From Thunnus maccoyii (lineage: Eukaryota; Chordata; Actinopteri; Scombriformes; Scombridae), in NCBI RefSeq assembly GCF_910596095.1, contig NC_056551.1, positions 10,805,501-10,869,500 of the forward strand: 64,000 nucleotides of DNA, read 5' to 3'. Position 1 is the first letter of the stretch, and every line of letters starts with the position of its first letter. Below are positions 49,905-61,915 of this stretch, piece by piece. The notes under the pieces are model-generated. The model had not been told where the DNA came from, searched no databases, and saw nothing but the letters and a program-made list of their open reading frames with translations. Position numbers and translations under genes: made by a program.

Positions 49905-50790
49905 CATGTTTCACTTCACATGACATTACATTGACTTACATTAATTTCCTGGTGACTTATTCTAACCATAACCACCATAATTAATGATTTACAAGACTTC
50001 CTTTTGTCCCCATAAGGGAGGCGAGTCCACACGACATGACTGTGTATCTTAAACAGATTTACGTCCCCACAACATGAGAAATACCTGGAACACACACACA
50101 CATACTTAGGTACATTAGACCTCTGGAAATAAAACACTAAAACAGAGACAAGCCGAGAGAAAATTACCGTTTTGAAAAAATCCTCCATGTTGACTTTGCT
50201 CTCTGCTGCATCAGTCATGTCATCCTTCTGCTGCTGCTGCTGTTAAAAGAGGGAATTCATTATAAGCTACTTATATGAATACTTACTTAAAAGGCCAACT
50301 GTTGCTCCAGATAAACAGTCCTTTGAACGTTTTAACAACTGCAACACTCATATCGACTATATGGAACATCAATTTCAACACGCTCCAGCTGCCACATGCA
50401 ACACTAGCTGGATCTATTAGCCATTTTCTTTTGCTCAGGCGACATTAACTTAATAACTCGAAACACTTGTTGTTAACTACATACATACAACACAGCCGCC
50501 ACTCGGGTGATTATAACTTCAAATAACAGTAAGTAGGCCTACATCCTCGATATTTCTGTAACTTTCGTTATTTACGTTAACAGGCTCGACCTCCACCTGT
50601 AGTGTGGGCTGAGCCGAGCACACCTGTACAATAAAGAGCGCGGGCACGCAGGCGCGCCTCTGCCAAAAAAAGGGCAAACAAAGAGCCAAGTGTACTAGAG
50701 GCACTTACGTTAAAGCTGCAGGTAGACGAGCAACAACAACAACTGGAACACCTGTTCGATACCAAGCTGTTCAGACTTGTTTACCTTCAT
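46419..50790 (-). CDS. Syntaxin (Qa-SNARE, syntaxin 1-4 group) lacking a C-terminal transmembrane segment
   Basis: SNARE protein expected to act in vesicle fusion at the plasma membrane. Exons on the - strand: 50790-50785, 50239-50168, 49851-49752, 49313-49239, 48852-48779, 48547-48439, 47091-47018, 46868-46731, 46625-46419; all GT/AG, phases consistent, total 284 aa. Exon sizes 100, 75, 74, 109, 74 and 138 nt match the syntaxin 1-4 pattern as I know it. The N-terminal Habc helices span about residues 18-140. The linker has QIQRQLEI and [10 protein letters not shown]. The SNARE motif (about 175-238) contains [17 protein letters not shown], and the central-layer Gln is Gln216 in LEIQGEL. The usual hydrophobic anchor is replaced by [20 protein letters not shown] and a polar end. 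The paralogue (stx1-4) cannot be decided. Exon 1 (Met-Lys only) is the least certain; translation could instead start at KDDMTDA in exon 2. Confidence 0.85.
47440..48060 (+). mobile_element. LINE reverse-transcriptase fragment in a syntaxin intron
   Basis: A + strand frame at about 47470-47660 reads [15 protein letters not shown] and then [12 protein letters not shown], the start of a LINE reverse transcriptase. After a deletion a LINE-like tail follows ('ctgctgccatctggcaagcg'). It is antisense to the host gene and lies between its exons at 48439 and 47091. Confidence 0.7.
49853..49902. repeat. (AC)n microsatellite against a syntaxin splice acceptor
   Basis: About 24 AC units. Read on the transcript strand, (TG)n runs directly into the AG of the acceptor of the 100-nt exon (49851-49752), replacing the usual pyrimidine tract. 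Confidence 0.95.
49905..50100. repeat. Dispersed 'gtccccacaacatga' repeat in a syntaxin intron
   Basis: 'ccacacgacatgactgtgta', 'aaacagatttacgtcccca' and 'caacatgag' match the sequence at about 63945-64000 closely, and relate more loosely to 41381-41670. Located between the exons at 50168 and 49851. Confidence 0.6.
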
Positions 50791-53700
50791 GTAGTCTGCC
50801 CGTGTCTGTTCATTGGATGTGGGTTGTTGTAATTATTAGCCTTTCCGAGGGTGGCGCTATAGGCTACCTTCATATTGACCAATACCTTTATCAGTCAGAC
50901 TAGAGTATTTTCTTCCCAGGTTCATAGTCTGTGTTGTTGTCTTCTATTTATTTTAATGCAACATTTCACTTACCGTTCATCCAGTTTGAAAGTTTTTTGA
51001 GCGTTGCAGATTTGACAAATTTAGACTACCTGGAGTCCTGCACCTCTAGTATGTGGAAGAACCCATGTGGTAGACATTACATCAATAACTGATTAAACAG
51101 GTTATTTGATATGCTTAATCTATGCGAAAACCAGGAAAGTTGGGAAAGGAAGACACACACACAGTCGCCTTTATATATCTATGTACACTTTTTTTTATAG
51201 TTCAGTGATGTCAATATGCTATAATACACTATACATCAATGCACGTAAGGTGGATATTATATTATATAGTAATAAGGTGCATGATTGTCCATGGATGTTA
51301 GAATTGTCTGAGGGCCCTGCTATTATTCATGCTGGCTCTGTCATGTCCAGGACACTTGGAATAGAACAGATCTATTGTTAATTTTATTAGTTGTATTTGT
51401 TGTTCTTAGTTGTGGACATCTAAAATTGTCCCCACCTGTGTCCATTGATTTTGAAATTGCCAATACACACGCTGAAGAAGGACGTCTTGCCGGAAACATC
51501 TGTGTGGCAATTAAAAAGTCAATTTGGAGTGCTGTCCTATTCTTTGTTTTTCATTATTAACCACTTTAAGGATCCAGCACCCATCTTTCATGGGTGACTT
51601 GAGCATGTTGTATCTTATTTTTTATAATTTTATTAGTAACACCTGAGCTTTTTCTTGCTATGAAAAGCGAATCATCTGCTGTGAAAAAGAACCGGGCTTT
51701 ACTTTTGCATCAATAAAGCACCAGCAGGCTTTGATGTGAAGTGCCTTTTTACATCTGGCCAGAGATAACCTATCAAATTTATTTTCTTGCAACTCTGGAC
51801 TCATTTTCAAATTTTCTTTTGTTGAGCATTGGCCCTGACAAATAGATACGTTAAACTAAATCAGAAACCTCAGTGTGTCCTTTTTCAACAAGGTCCACTG
51901 TCTTAAGGATATTTTTGATCTATATTCATTACCACACTGACTTATGATAACCTCTTCATTGTCTAACTAAAACAATAATGACCTCTCCCTTACTCCCTAC
52001 ATGACCAGTGCCAAACCAAGCAGCAGGATTCCTGCCAGCCCTTATTTATGTGGTTTATTGTAAACACCCAAGACAACAGTCCTTGCTACTCTGCTGTTGC
52101 CTGATCCTTTACTGCAAACTCCAAGCCCATAGCACAGTCTGCAGAGGTACAGCTTCATAGCACTATGGTTGTCTGTCTATGCTCTGACTTATGACAAACA
52201 GATGCCTCAAACTGACCTTAAGTGCAGTTAAGAAATAAATTGCTCAAGGAGTCACACATTTTCCTTGCCCAATTCAAAGTCATTACATTCTGCTAAAAGC
52301 CCACCTGCATTTAAATTCCCATTATACACTGTAAAAATGACAGAAGCTTTGCCCTCTATACGCTGACCCTTTGTACTTTGTCACAGCAGGGTGGTGGAAA
52401 CAGCTGCAGCCAATAAAATGAAGAAAAAACACAAGACATTTGAATCCGATGCACCGGTTTTGAACTGAAAAGCTGTACATGTACCTGTTCCTATGATAGT
52501 ATCTTACCTGCTTCCTGCAGTGTCTGTGTCTGTAAAAGTCTTCTTCTGTCTCTTCACAAAGGTGAAAGGGAGTCTATGCTTGGGGAAGTGGGAGGATCAC
52601 TACATCTGCCACCTCAGACAAAGAACCTGCGGAGAAATAAATAACAGATCTCTCAGAGGCCTACAGGCTATCCTGTTTTATGTGAGTGACACACAAAGCT
52701 TCAGTCTCCAATCAGAAATGTTGGATTTCATAAACAATGCAGTGAGTGCTTGTGGGCATTAAAGTGCCTCTCAGTTTATTGGTGCACAGTAGAATACAAA
52801 GAATGTTTTTCTTCATTATCAGTTGTCATGAGAAGAGGTTGAAATGTAGATTTTCAAGAGAAACTCTAATAAATATACTTTGTATGTAAATTGCTATGCT
52901 ATTATGAATACCTATTCATTTACAAAATGTGTCATTTTGATTGTGATAAGAAATTTTAAAGCCACAATCTCATTCTCTCAATGAATGTGGCAAATTTTAA
53001 AAGTCATATCTCAGAAGAATCCTGAAGGCAGATGGATCCTCACAGTTATCAGGATGTGGCAGGATGTTTGCTCACTATAACTGGCACGCAATAATCTTGC
53101 TGTCAACCACCTGTTCAAAGTCAGCCCTTCATTTCACTATTGTCTATCGTCCTGTCTGAAAGAGTAGTCCAAACATTTGACCAAAAGTAGAGAAGGTTAT
53201 GTGATTTTATTAAAAAGCTAAATATGCCTCGAGACACATGGTAGCCTGAGTTATATCACCATTTTTATCTCCAGATTTCTGTTTGTATTCATTATAGATG
53301 TGTGGCACTTCAGCAGGGTGAAGACTTGCCCTCACAGGGGCTCAAACACAGACATTTAACATGAAAAACAACCCTGCACTCACTACACCTCTGTGCTGCC
53401 CTTCAAACTCCTCTTCAGTTTTAAACATGTATTATTTATTTAAGACAAACCTGGAAACATAATCCCCTCTGGTATCTCTGGCATCTAATATAGTTTTGAT
53501 GTTAATGAAGTTGTATTTTATCACCTGATGCATTTCTTTCTTTCTACCACTAGAGGTAGCTTCAACATTAAAAGCTGAGGATATAAAATGGCATTTTCTC
53601 TTTTCTGTCTGGCCTTAAAGTATGATAATCAATACCTGAATCAGCACTATAGCAGCACTATAATTCAATTGACTTAGCCCCTAGGCTTTCTTAGAGATCC

Positions 53701-55079
53701 AATAATGAATAACCAATATTAACTTAATAGAAATATTTTGTGCAATTTCAACAGACTAAGTAGATTCCGCTGTTGCACTGGCAGCAAATCAGGTGGATAT
53801 TTTCTCCATTACTGAGTCACTAAATGAGACCATACAGTATTTTTGTGAGTATAAGATTGATTTTATACAGTGGTGGTCATATAACACAACACATACTAGA
53901 AGGCTCCTTTTACCTTTTATGAGAAAAGGAAGAAGAGGCCCAGGAATAAACTATAGAAACAAAGGAATCTCAAAAATTTGTTTTACATGGTTGCTCGCTA
54001 TTCTATACTACATTCTCCTACAGTCCCTGGACAGGCAACACCTGCAGTGCCTTGCATGGGTAATTCCGGTTTTGGCTGGTGTCTTGTCCAGACAATAATG
54101 AGCTGCTAATTACTTATTAGCAGTCTGTCTGGTCCATACTAAAGCTAAAATGGATGCAGCAGCCAGCTCTTTCTGCCAGCATTCTTGTCGCAGCCTCTAT
54201 ATCCAAAACAATACAACTCTGTGGGATAACAGTGATGGAGGTTAAGATGTTGTAACATGCCATTGTTTTGCAGAGGTTGGTTGGACTCCTTTGCAGAGAC
54301 AATCTCTAGTGGTGTCACTCTGAATTAGCTCAGTCACTGCAGTGGTTGTCTGTCGTCGAACAGATTTGTTCAAGTGTGTAATAATATATCATTATATATG
54401 AATACTGCTATGTTAAACTGAGTTATCAAGCCTTCATTAAGTGTTCATACACCAATTATGCATGCTTCAAAAAATGAGTTATAATTGCTGACAAACATCA
54501 ATTAAAACTTTTAAAATATCCTTAGATTTTCTTACAACTATATTATGGTCTGTTATTTTGTGTTATAAATCATTTATTAAGTGTTAATATACTGATTATA
54601 ATTGCTACATGTGGTGAGGTTGAAATAAAGTGTTGAAAACCATGACCTTTTATTAACAATAGCCAGCAGTTGCCCTAAACGGAATTTAACCCCTAAAACT
54701 GGGATTTTAAACGCCATGAGCAGTACAGACCCACACTTTTTCCTGTTAAGTTTTCAATATAAATCAATAATGCATGCTTGCTGGCAGGCTCAGCAGTGCT
54801 TAGCAGTGATTTCGCGGACTGGTACACCCAGGAGTAGGCAGGCAGGCAGGCAGCGGGGAAGCAATTTTGCTACATTGCTGCTGATGACTCCCTGGTGACG
54901 CAGCGGTAGGACACCAGTGGGGGGAAAGTCCAGGTGTAATATGTGTCAGGCTACTATTCCGTGTAATCTTGTCAAAACAGCGATGACTAGAATTGAAACA
55001 TGAGAATTACATGAAGGTAACAATCCCCTGGCATTAAAATATTGTGATATTGTGGGTATATCACTGGATTATGTTATGG

Positions 55080-55121
<42 letters not shown>

Positions 55122-56499
55122 CATCCATCTCACTCACTCACTCTCTCACACACACACAGGCAAGCATACATAATTTAATATATACACACCTCCGTTGCTA
55201 CTACTCCTGGCACCTGCTACCTCCTGTCTCCTTTCTACTATTTTTAAATAAGAAATTTCATTATCTATTAAAATGCCATCACAAGACGTATGTGGTGCTT
55301 TTGTCCATGGCAGGAGTTAACTGTAGAGTGAACGTAAGCCCATACACATGAACCATCTAATTAACCAGGCAAGCAGTGAAAGCCAGCTTAATAGTGTTTT
55401 CATTTCATGATTAAAAGCTGGATCTGATATAATCATGTAATGTTCAGTAGGTGGAGGACAGCACTAACAGTACCAGAGTGATTCGTATTGGGCCAATTCA
55501 ACAACACAGCTTTCACCAAGGCTTCACAGCAAATGAAAAAGTCCATGCTTGTCTTCCAGTGGTAAATATAATAAATCAGGAACGTCCAGAGTATTCCAGA
55601 GTTGCTTGTGATAAGGTGGTGTAATATATGTTTATGTTTTATCCGTTTTATCTCTTGTCTACTTCTGCTTCAGTTATTGACTTCCTATATTTCCCTGAAT
55701 GACCTCCTGGATCTCACTGAGAACTTGCCCAGTCAGGGGAGCGACAGAATCCAGTTGAGATAAAGCATGTTATGCCACTTAACACAACCTTTTACAGCTG
55801 CAATGCATTATGGAAAGAGAATTGGATATATCTGCTTCTTCCATAATGGATTTGTCACTGTGTGATCGTTAAATGTCAGTCAAGAAACATGAAACCATGC
55901 TTCTCTGTTTGAAATTATACCACCGAACAACAGCTGGAAAATAAATAAGGTAATTTTCATCAATTTTGCCTGATTAGGTCCCAGTATTTTTTTTAACAGT
56001 GGTGAATATAATGAACAATTTATTCCTTGTGAATTTAATCACTTATGTTTTATTAACAGGTTATCAGTCACATCATATGAACTCTTTAATTGTCTATAAA
56101 TTATGATTTAATATATAATTAATTACTCAGTGGTAATTAATTATTTTAATAGTCATTTCACTGACTGTTTCATCTCGGCTTTGCCTACTAGGAAAATTTG
56201 AGAAATACACTTCTAGGTGAATGTGGGAGGATGGGAGGAGGGAAATGTGTTCTCAAATTTCTAGAGATAATTGCTTTATCTTGTCTTACACGTTTAGCAC
56301 AGTAGATTCTCCAAATAGCTCAGTCATATAACATGTTTTGAGAGAGTATTCACGTACGCTAATTACTTATGTATTAGGCTACTCACTAAATGTGGAGGGG
56401 GATGCTAACTTTAACACCATTAATAGAGGAAAACATGTTATATAACAGACTTTTTACACATTACTGGGAGTCACATTTTTAACTCTTTTGGTAGAGGCT
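50791..56499. other. Intergenic, no gene recognised
   Basis: AT-rich, with short frames lacking domains. About 54355-54650 has 'cattaagtgttaatatactg' and related words in two copies and is probably a small MITE. 51440-51540 has 'cacgctgaagaaggacgtct' and may be a LINE 3' remnant. Neither has clear ends. Confidence 0.45.
55081..55131. repeat. (ATCT)n microsatellite
   Basis: About ten ATCT units followed by ATCC variants. Confidence 0.95.
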
Positions 56500-57035
56500 A
56501 ACTGCCTCCCCATCAAGCAACAACCTCCGGGGCTGAAAAATGAAGCCAAAACTGCAGTTCCTCGAATGGCCACTTGAGGCTGGCTCAAAAAGCAAGTCAG
56601 TCCCCATAGACCCCCATGTTAAAATGCCCAACTTTACAGCAGAAATAAACATGTTACAGCCTGGTATAAAAATGGTTTTGGTCTCAATAGCTAATTTCCC
56701 CTTTCATGACAGCTGTACAGGTAAGTGATTTTTTTTTATAACTCAGCTGTTTAAATTTTATTAAGCTGAAAGTTATGCATAATTTAAGACATAGCCACTT
56801 TGAGTGACAGGTTGCTAGCTGCTAGATGGCTTGTTTCAGCAACCAGGCTTCATTCAGCCCACCTCAGCTCCACCTCTTTGCACATTTTGGATTAGCCGGG
56901 AGTTAGGTGGAGTCAGGCACTGCCAAGATGGTGAGAGCTGGGGCCGCCCACTTTGAGCTTCAAAACCACTCTTCAGAAACCAATGGGTGACGTCACTGTG
57001 GCTATGTCCATATTTTTTTTTCAGTCTATTACACA
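56500..57035. repeat. Dispersed teleost MITE-like repeat
   Basis: Starts 'cctccccatcaagcaacaac' and 'ctccggggctgaaaaatgaa' and ends 'aaaccaatgggtgacgtcac' and 'tgtggctatgtccatattt'. I recognise this phrase order as a very common percomorph non-coding repeat. It explains the 62-aa frame at 56540-56728 and the reverse frame near 56854-57066. Confidence 0.6.
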
Positions 57036-58672
57036 ACTTGTGATGAAAAAAATCACTACTCAACACTGTCAGTTATTTATGTAAAAGGGGGGCTTTGACC
57101 TACATTAAACTGGACAAAATGCTAATCTCCACTGTCATTCAATACTAACAAATGCATTTTTAAATTTTTGTTATGAGAAAAAATGGCAAACTGCCCCATG
57201 CATCACTGTCCATTGTCATCAAACAGAATATTTGTAATTTTGATGGGTGCATGCTGTGTTGGAGAATCACAAGCACGCTACATTTCACTGCACATCCATT
57301 ATCACTGGATGGCATACAGTAAACAAACTAAACAAAAACTTTGATTGCTCTTAATGCCTAACAGATCTACCCTTGGGAGTCCTTCAGAGGAGCACAGCAA
57401 TGTTCATTAACTTCTCTGTCACTCTTGTAATTGTGTGGTTTGTGGATTAAATTGTGTGCACGGCAGGGCACAAAATCACTGACACGAAGGAGATTGAGGT
57501 TGTATAGACACACAAATGGACACACACATGCAAGTGAGAAGTTATTGTTCTGGACACATAAAACAAACAAACAAACAAACAAACAAACAACAGCTAAGAC
57601 AACGGTGACTCTAGTTTAACCCAAAAAATCTCTGTCATTCCTTCAGGCCATGTCCATCACCTCATACAGATAGACAATGCTACCAACAACTCCTCTCTCG
57701 AGATCCCTCTCATCTTAACTGAAGACCTCTTCAAGCTGAATAGAAAACACTGCTGCTCATTCAGCCAAGATGCATTATAGGACCAGTTTTATTCAGACAC
57801 AGCAGAGTCCTCTCAGCTGAAAAAGGGAAATTACTCTGTGATCCTGCTTATGCAGTTTACACAAGGTTGCTGACGTAAATCTGCACTAACCAGCTACTCT
57901 AAAAATATGCACAATGAAGTCTAAGGTCTAGGCATTACTCATTTCCTGTTAAAGGAGATATGCAGTCTAGATTACAAAAGTGAGGCCACCTCACAAGGTC
58001 TCTGTATTCGTTCCTATGTGATGTGAATGTCAAATGAGCTACAAGTATACAGTCAAATCTACCCTGTGATACTGTGTATGGAAAAATAAATCAGTAAAAT
58101 GTTACACTGGCCTGAGTCTCCCAGTGCTGCTCATGGGAAAAGGCAGATTGATATCAACAGCCATATCATTACCTTTTATAACAAGCTGCCAGCACCGTTT
58201 ATGTAAATGTCCCATGATTTCATCTTTAGAACAAAACTGCTGAAATTTTGGAGCTTTCATTTTAGTTTTAGCAGGACAATGAAGCTTTTCTTCCATCTGA
58301 GTTCACCGTGAAAAGATCTCATATAGTAATTTATCAGAATGTATTGTGGTTGAAGGCTCCAAATGAAGAATAGCGGCAGAGCAAACCTAGAGGAGGGTGA
58401 TTATGAAGGAGATGAAGGGGAATTGCCTGCCCTAAATTATTTTACAAACATCAAAATGTGACTTTCTCTTGTGCTGTTGCTACTTTGATTAGTTTACACA
58501 AGAAAAGCCATTAAGACATCATGAAAGACAAGAATATGATGAATATCAGTGTAATCGAATCACTGATTTAGGAGCCTCCTAGTGTTGCAAATATTCTCTT
58601 GTAGAGTCTACAGCCATGCTGATGTGACAGACACCAGGGAGATTTAAACTTTAGAGTACCTTGGAGGACACC
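57036..58672. other. Intergenic, no gene recognised
   Basis: AT-rich; an (AAAC)n microsatellite lies at about 57560-57591. No domain-bearing frame seen. Confidence 0.5.
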
Positions 58673-59280
58673 TTAACCTTTGTGTGGTGTTTGTGTTTTT
58701 GTTACTCACCCAATGTTCGCGGTTCTGGTGGACACACAACATTATTTGGTTCTTAAAACAGTATAGCCATAACAATTTATGTAATAATAAATAATACTTA
58801 ACAGATGCTGACTTTATCTCAATTACAAGCAATATAGACAGCATATATGGTTAATATTTACCATTTACCTCTGCTAGATCACATTTATTAATAAAAGTGC
58901 TATTCATTTTTTGTGATACAATGTGATTTTTGTAATAAAAATCAATTATAATCAAGACATGGGTGGAATAAATCATGTTTATCTTGAACAAATATAAATG
59001 AAACAAGGTTTTCATCACTATTGATGTTTATTGCTTTGAACTGAACAAACTGGAAAGAAAAAAATGACCTATAGTATTTTATGTGAATGATAAAAGAGCA
59101 AGATTGAACACATGGTCATGCCAGTCTACACAACACGAGGGACATGAGGTGTTGCAAATGTGTGTCTTGCACTTGATGCATGTATACTGTGCCTTCCTGT
59201 CCTTCATGGGTCCACACACATTGCAGCGCTTCCTTTTGTTGCTACCAGCTGCAACCTAGAATGATGAAACCTTTCATTTC

Positions 59281-59346
59281 TCACTCACTCACTCACTCAC
59301 TCACTCACTCACACACACACACGCACACACACACACACACACACAG
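59281..59346. repeat. (CACT)n then (AC)n microsatellite
   Basis: About seven CACT units run into AC repeats, next to the junction between the piggyBac C-terminal part and the inserted LINE. Confidence 0.93.
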
Positions 59347-59399
59347 ACAAAAGATGGCCGTGATAGCTTTAGCGTCTCCAGCAGGTCTCAGTCTGCTTC

Positions 59400-61915
59400 C
59401 CCTTTTGGGCCTGTTATAACTGCTTTCATCGACTGCTTTACATCTACTTCAAAGTATAAACGTTTGATTTTTCTCCTGCTGCTTGATCTTTTCTGCCAAG
59501 TATTTTTCCTGTGCAGAAAATAACTGTTTGCTCCTCGCTATGGATCAGGCCAAGGTTTCCCTACAAACAATCTGGGATGCCATTCAACAGAACAAAGTTG
59601 AAATGATGTCTCATTTTGGCTCCAAAATCAAAACCATCCAAACTGGTCTTATCAACATTCAGGGATCTTCATCATCACTGTGTGATGATGAGTCTCGGAG
59701 CTTCAACACAGGGTGAGCTCTAATGAAGACAACATCGATGACCTAACAAAATGTGTGCAAACACTCGAAAAAGGAAAATGCCTACCTCAAGGAAAAAGTT
59801 GATGACTGAGAACAGAAGTCGGTCATCTAACCTTTGTTTTATTAATGTTCCTGAACAAAGTGAAGGAAGAGACATGATGGAGGAGAACTTTACCACTGTG
59901 CCGGTCATCAAAAGGACTCACCGCTCTCCCACCTTCAGCTCTAGCACTAGATCTGCTCCTAAAGCCATACTGTTTAGGGTCTTACACTTCCAGGACAAAG
60001 TGAGGATTTTACATCTGGCCAGGGAGAGAAGGGAGCTCACCTATATGGGTGCTCAAGTCCTTATTATTCTGACTTCAGTGCTGCTTTGATCATGAAACGT
60101 CAGCAGTTTGATGCTATCAAAAAGAATCTCTGTGCCGCTGATATCAAATACTCCCTCCTGTATCCTTGTACACTGAAAGTGACGGTGGAGGACAAGCCAA
60201 AACTGTTCCGCTGTCCCAAGGAAGCTGACATCTTTTTCCAAGACCTCTCCTTCTCCTCCGCATGACAGTATTGTGAGTAGAGCATCCTGCAAGTTGCATC
60301 CTAATTGTTTGCTTGACTGATGTTATTTAGTTCTTTTCTTCTGTAACATTGACTTTGTTATTTCAGTAATTTCAGTTTACCTTTATTTTTTATTTTATTT
60401 GCAAACAATAACTTTATTGCAAGCTTTATTTTGGTTAGCCTACATGCTACTATGTGATAATGCTATGGTGTATGAGTCAGTGTTTGCCGTGAACGGTGGG
60501 GCCAGTGGCGTTAGTTCCGGTCAAGACTGTCATAATGATGTAATGTCGTAGGCTAACCATTGTTGTAAAACCATGGAATACTGAACATTTGCTAACTTCT
60601 GCCTCTTGATGTAATGAAATGGCTTGTTTTCTTTTGTTATTTACACTTTCTTGTGAATATCTGAGGCCATGTATACTTTTATATTCATCTAGATATAATC
60701 TACATCATTTTTGGATAATTTATTTTACTTGACTTGGAATAAGCAGACCCCTCCGTTTGTGCCCATATGTAGGCTATGTAGCAGTCTGAGCCTGTAGTTA
60801 TTTGCTCTATTTTAGTTTACCCGCCACTCACTTCTTTTTACGTATTCATGTGTGTATGTGTGTGTGCGTGTATGTATGCGTGTGTGTGCACAGACATGTG
60901 GTGTATGTCTTTCTGTCTGTCTGTCCTGTTGTTGCTCTTGCTCCCCACCCCCATCACCTTCTTTTTCCTGACTAGATCTTCTGACCTGTTGTTTATATTC
61001 TTTCTATAGGCAAAATTTAATTATCTAAAGGTTTTAAGGTTATTTATCTTAATATTAGGAGACTTGTTTTAAAAATTGATCGCCTCAGAGCCTGGGTTAA
61101 GCCACAGATGTAGTCCAGAGTGGATGTGTACACAGACAGCTGCAGACACCACAGACGCGTAGTAGCTCTGTTTATGCTACTTTCTGGAGTCTGTTTGGAG
61201 GACGCATTCCACACATGCGCAGTAGATTGGCATCTACAGAAAGACAGCATTGTGACCACTCAGAGTGGCACAACAAATTGGAGGTATGCATATGTCTACA
61301 CAGAGCCTACACGTAGACCCCCTGACAACAAAATTTACGTCACATAAACCCTCGCGGAACCTCGTGTACTCCTGGATGCAGAAGGTATAGTTTCAGCTTT
61401 ACTCTTTAAAAACACAATATTATCATTATTTCTGAAACATGGCTACATAGTAAAGTCACTGATTATGAAATTAAAATTGTTATCAAAATTGCAATTTTCT
61501 TCTGTATAGAGTTGATAGGGCTTCTAGAGGAGGTGGGGTGGCCACATATGTTGCTGCAAATCTTGTTTCTGAGTGTGTCATTCCTAATGTAGAGCCAGTT
61601 AATTTCGAATGTTTTTTCACTAACGTTAATCTTCATGATGTTGATACTACCTATTATTGATTACGATGACATATTCCATCGAAAAACCTCTGACACTTAT
61701 CTTAGGCACGTTAATGTTGTAGGTAATTCTCAATGTAGATTTGTTTTGAGATGTCCATATAGAACTCACCATTGTTTCATGTATGAATCACTTAAGTGGT
61801 TGCAGCCTAAATCTAGAAGGCAATTTCAGTGGGTTTGTATGTATATGATTTATTATTTTGTATATATGTCTAGAAAATGAGATGCTACATCTCAAGGGGC
61901 TATCCTTTCAATAAA
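59400..61915 (+). mobile_element. Decayed LINE inserted in the piggyBac element
   Basis: ORF1-like pieces: MDQAKVSLQTIWDAIQQNK at about 59540, AILFRVLHFQDKVRILHLAR near 59965, and KRQQFDAIKKNLCAADIKYS near 60095, resembling the L1/Tx1-type ORF1. ORF2-like pieces: YLNIRRLVLKIDRLRAWVK near 61040, ISETWLHSKVTDYEI near 61425 and RASRGGGVATYVAANL near 61515 (endonuclease region). The carboxy end of the reverse-transcriptase protein is at 61650-61880 (YRTHHCFMYESLKWLQPKSR). Most of the reverse transcriptase is missing. About 61100-61390 is not LINE-like and may be another insertion. Confidence 0.65.

Noticed and set aside
50519..50765. Short - strand frames near the syntaxin first exon as an alternative N-terminus
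   Set aside because: They lie in intron 1, show no similarity to syntaxin N-termini and have no suitable donor in frame.
54870..54950. tRNA-like 'gacgcagcggtaggac' word as a tRNA or SINE
   Set aside because: An A-box-like stretch only; no B-box or fold was found at the right distance.
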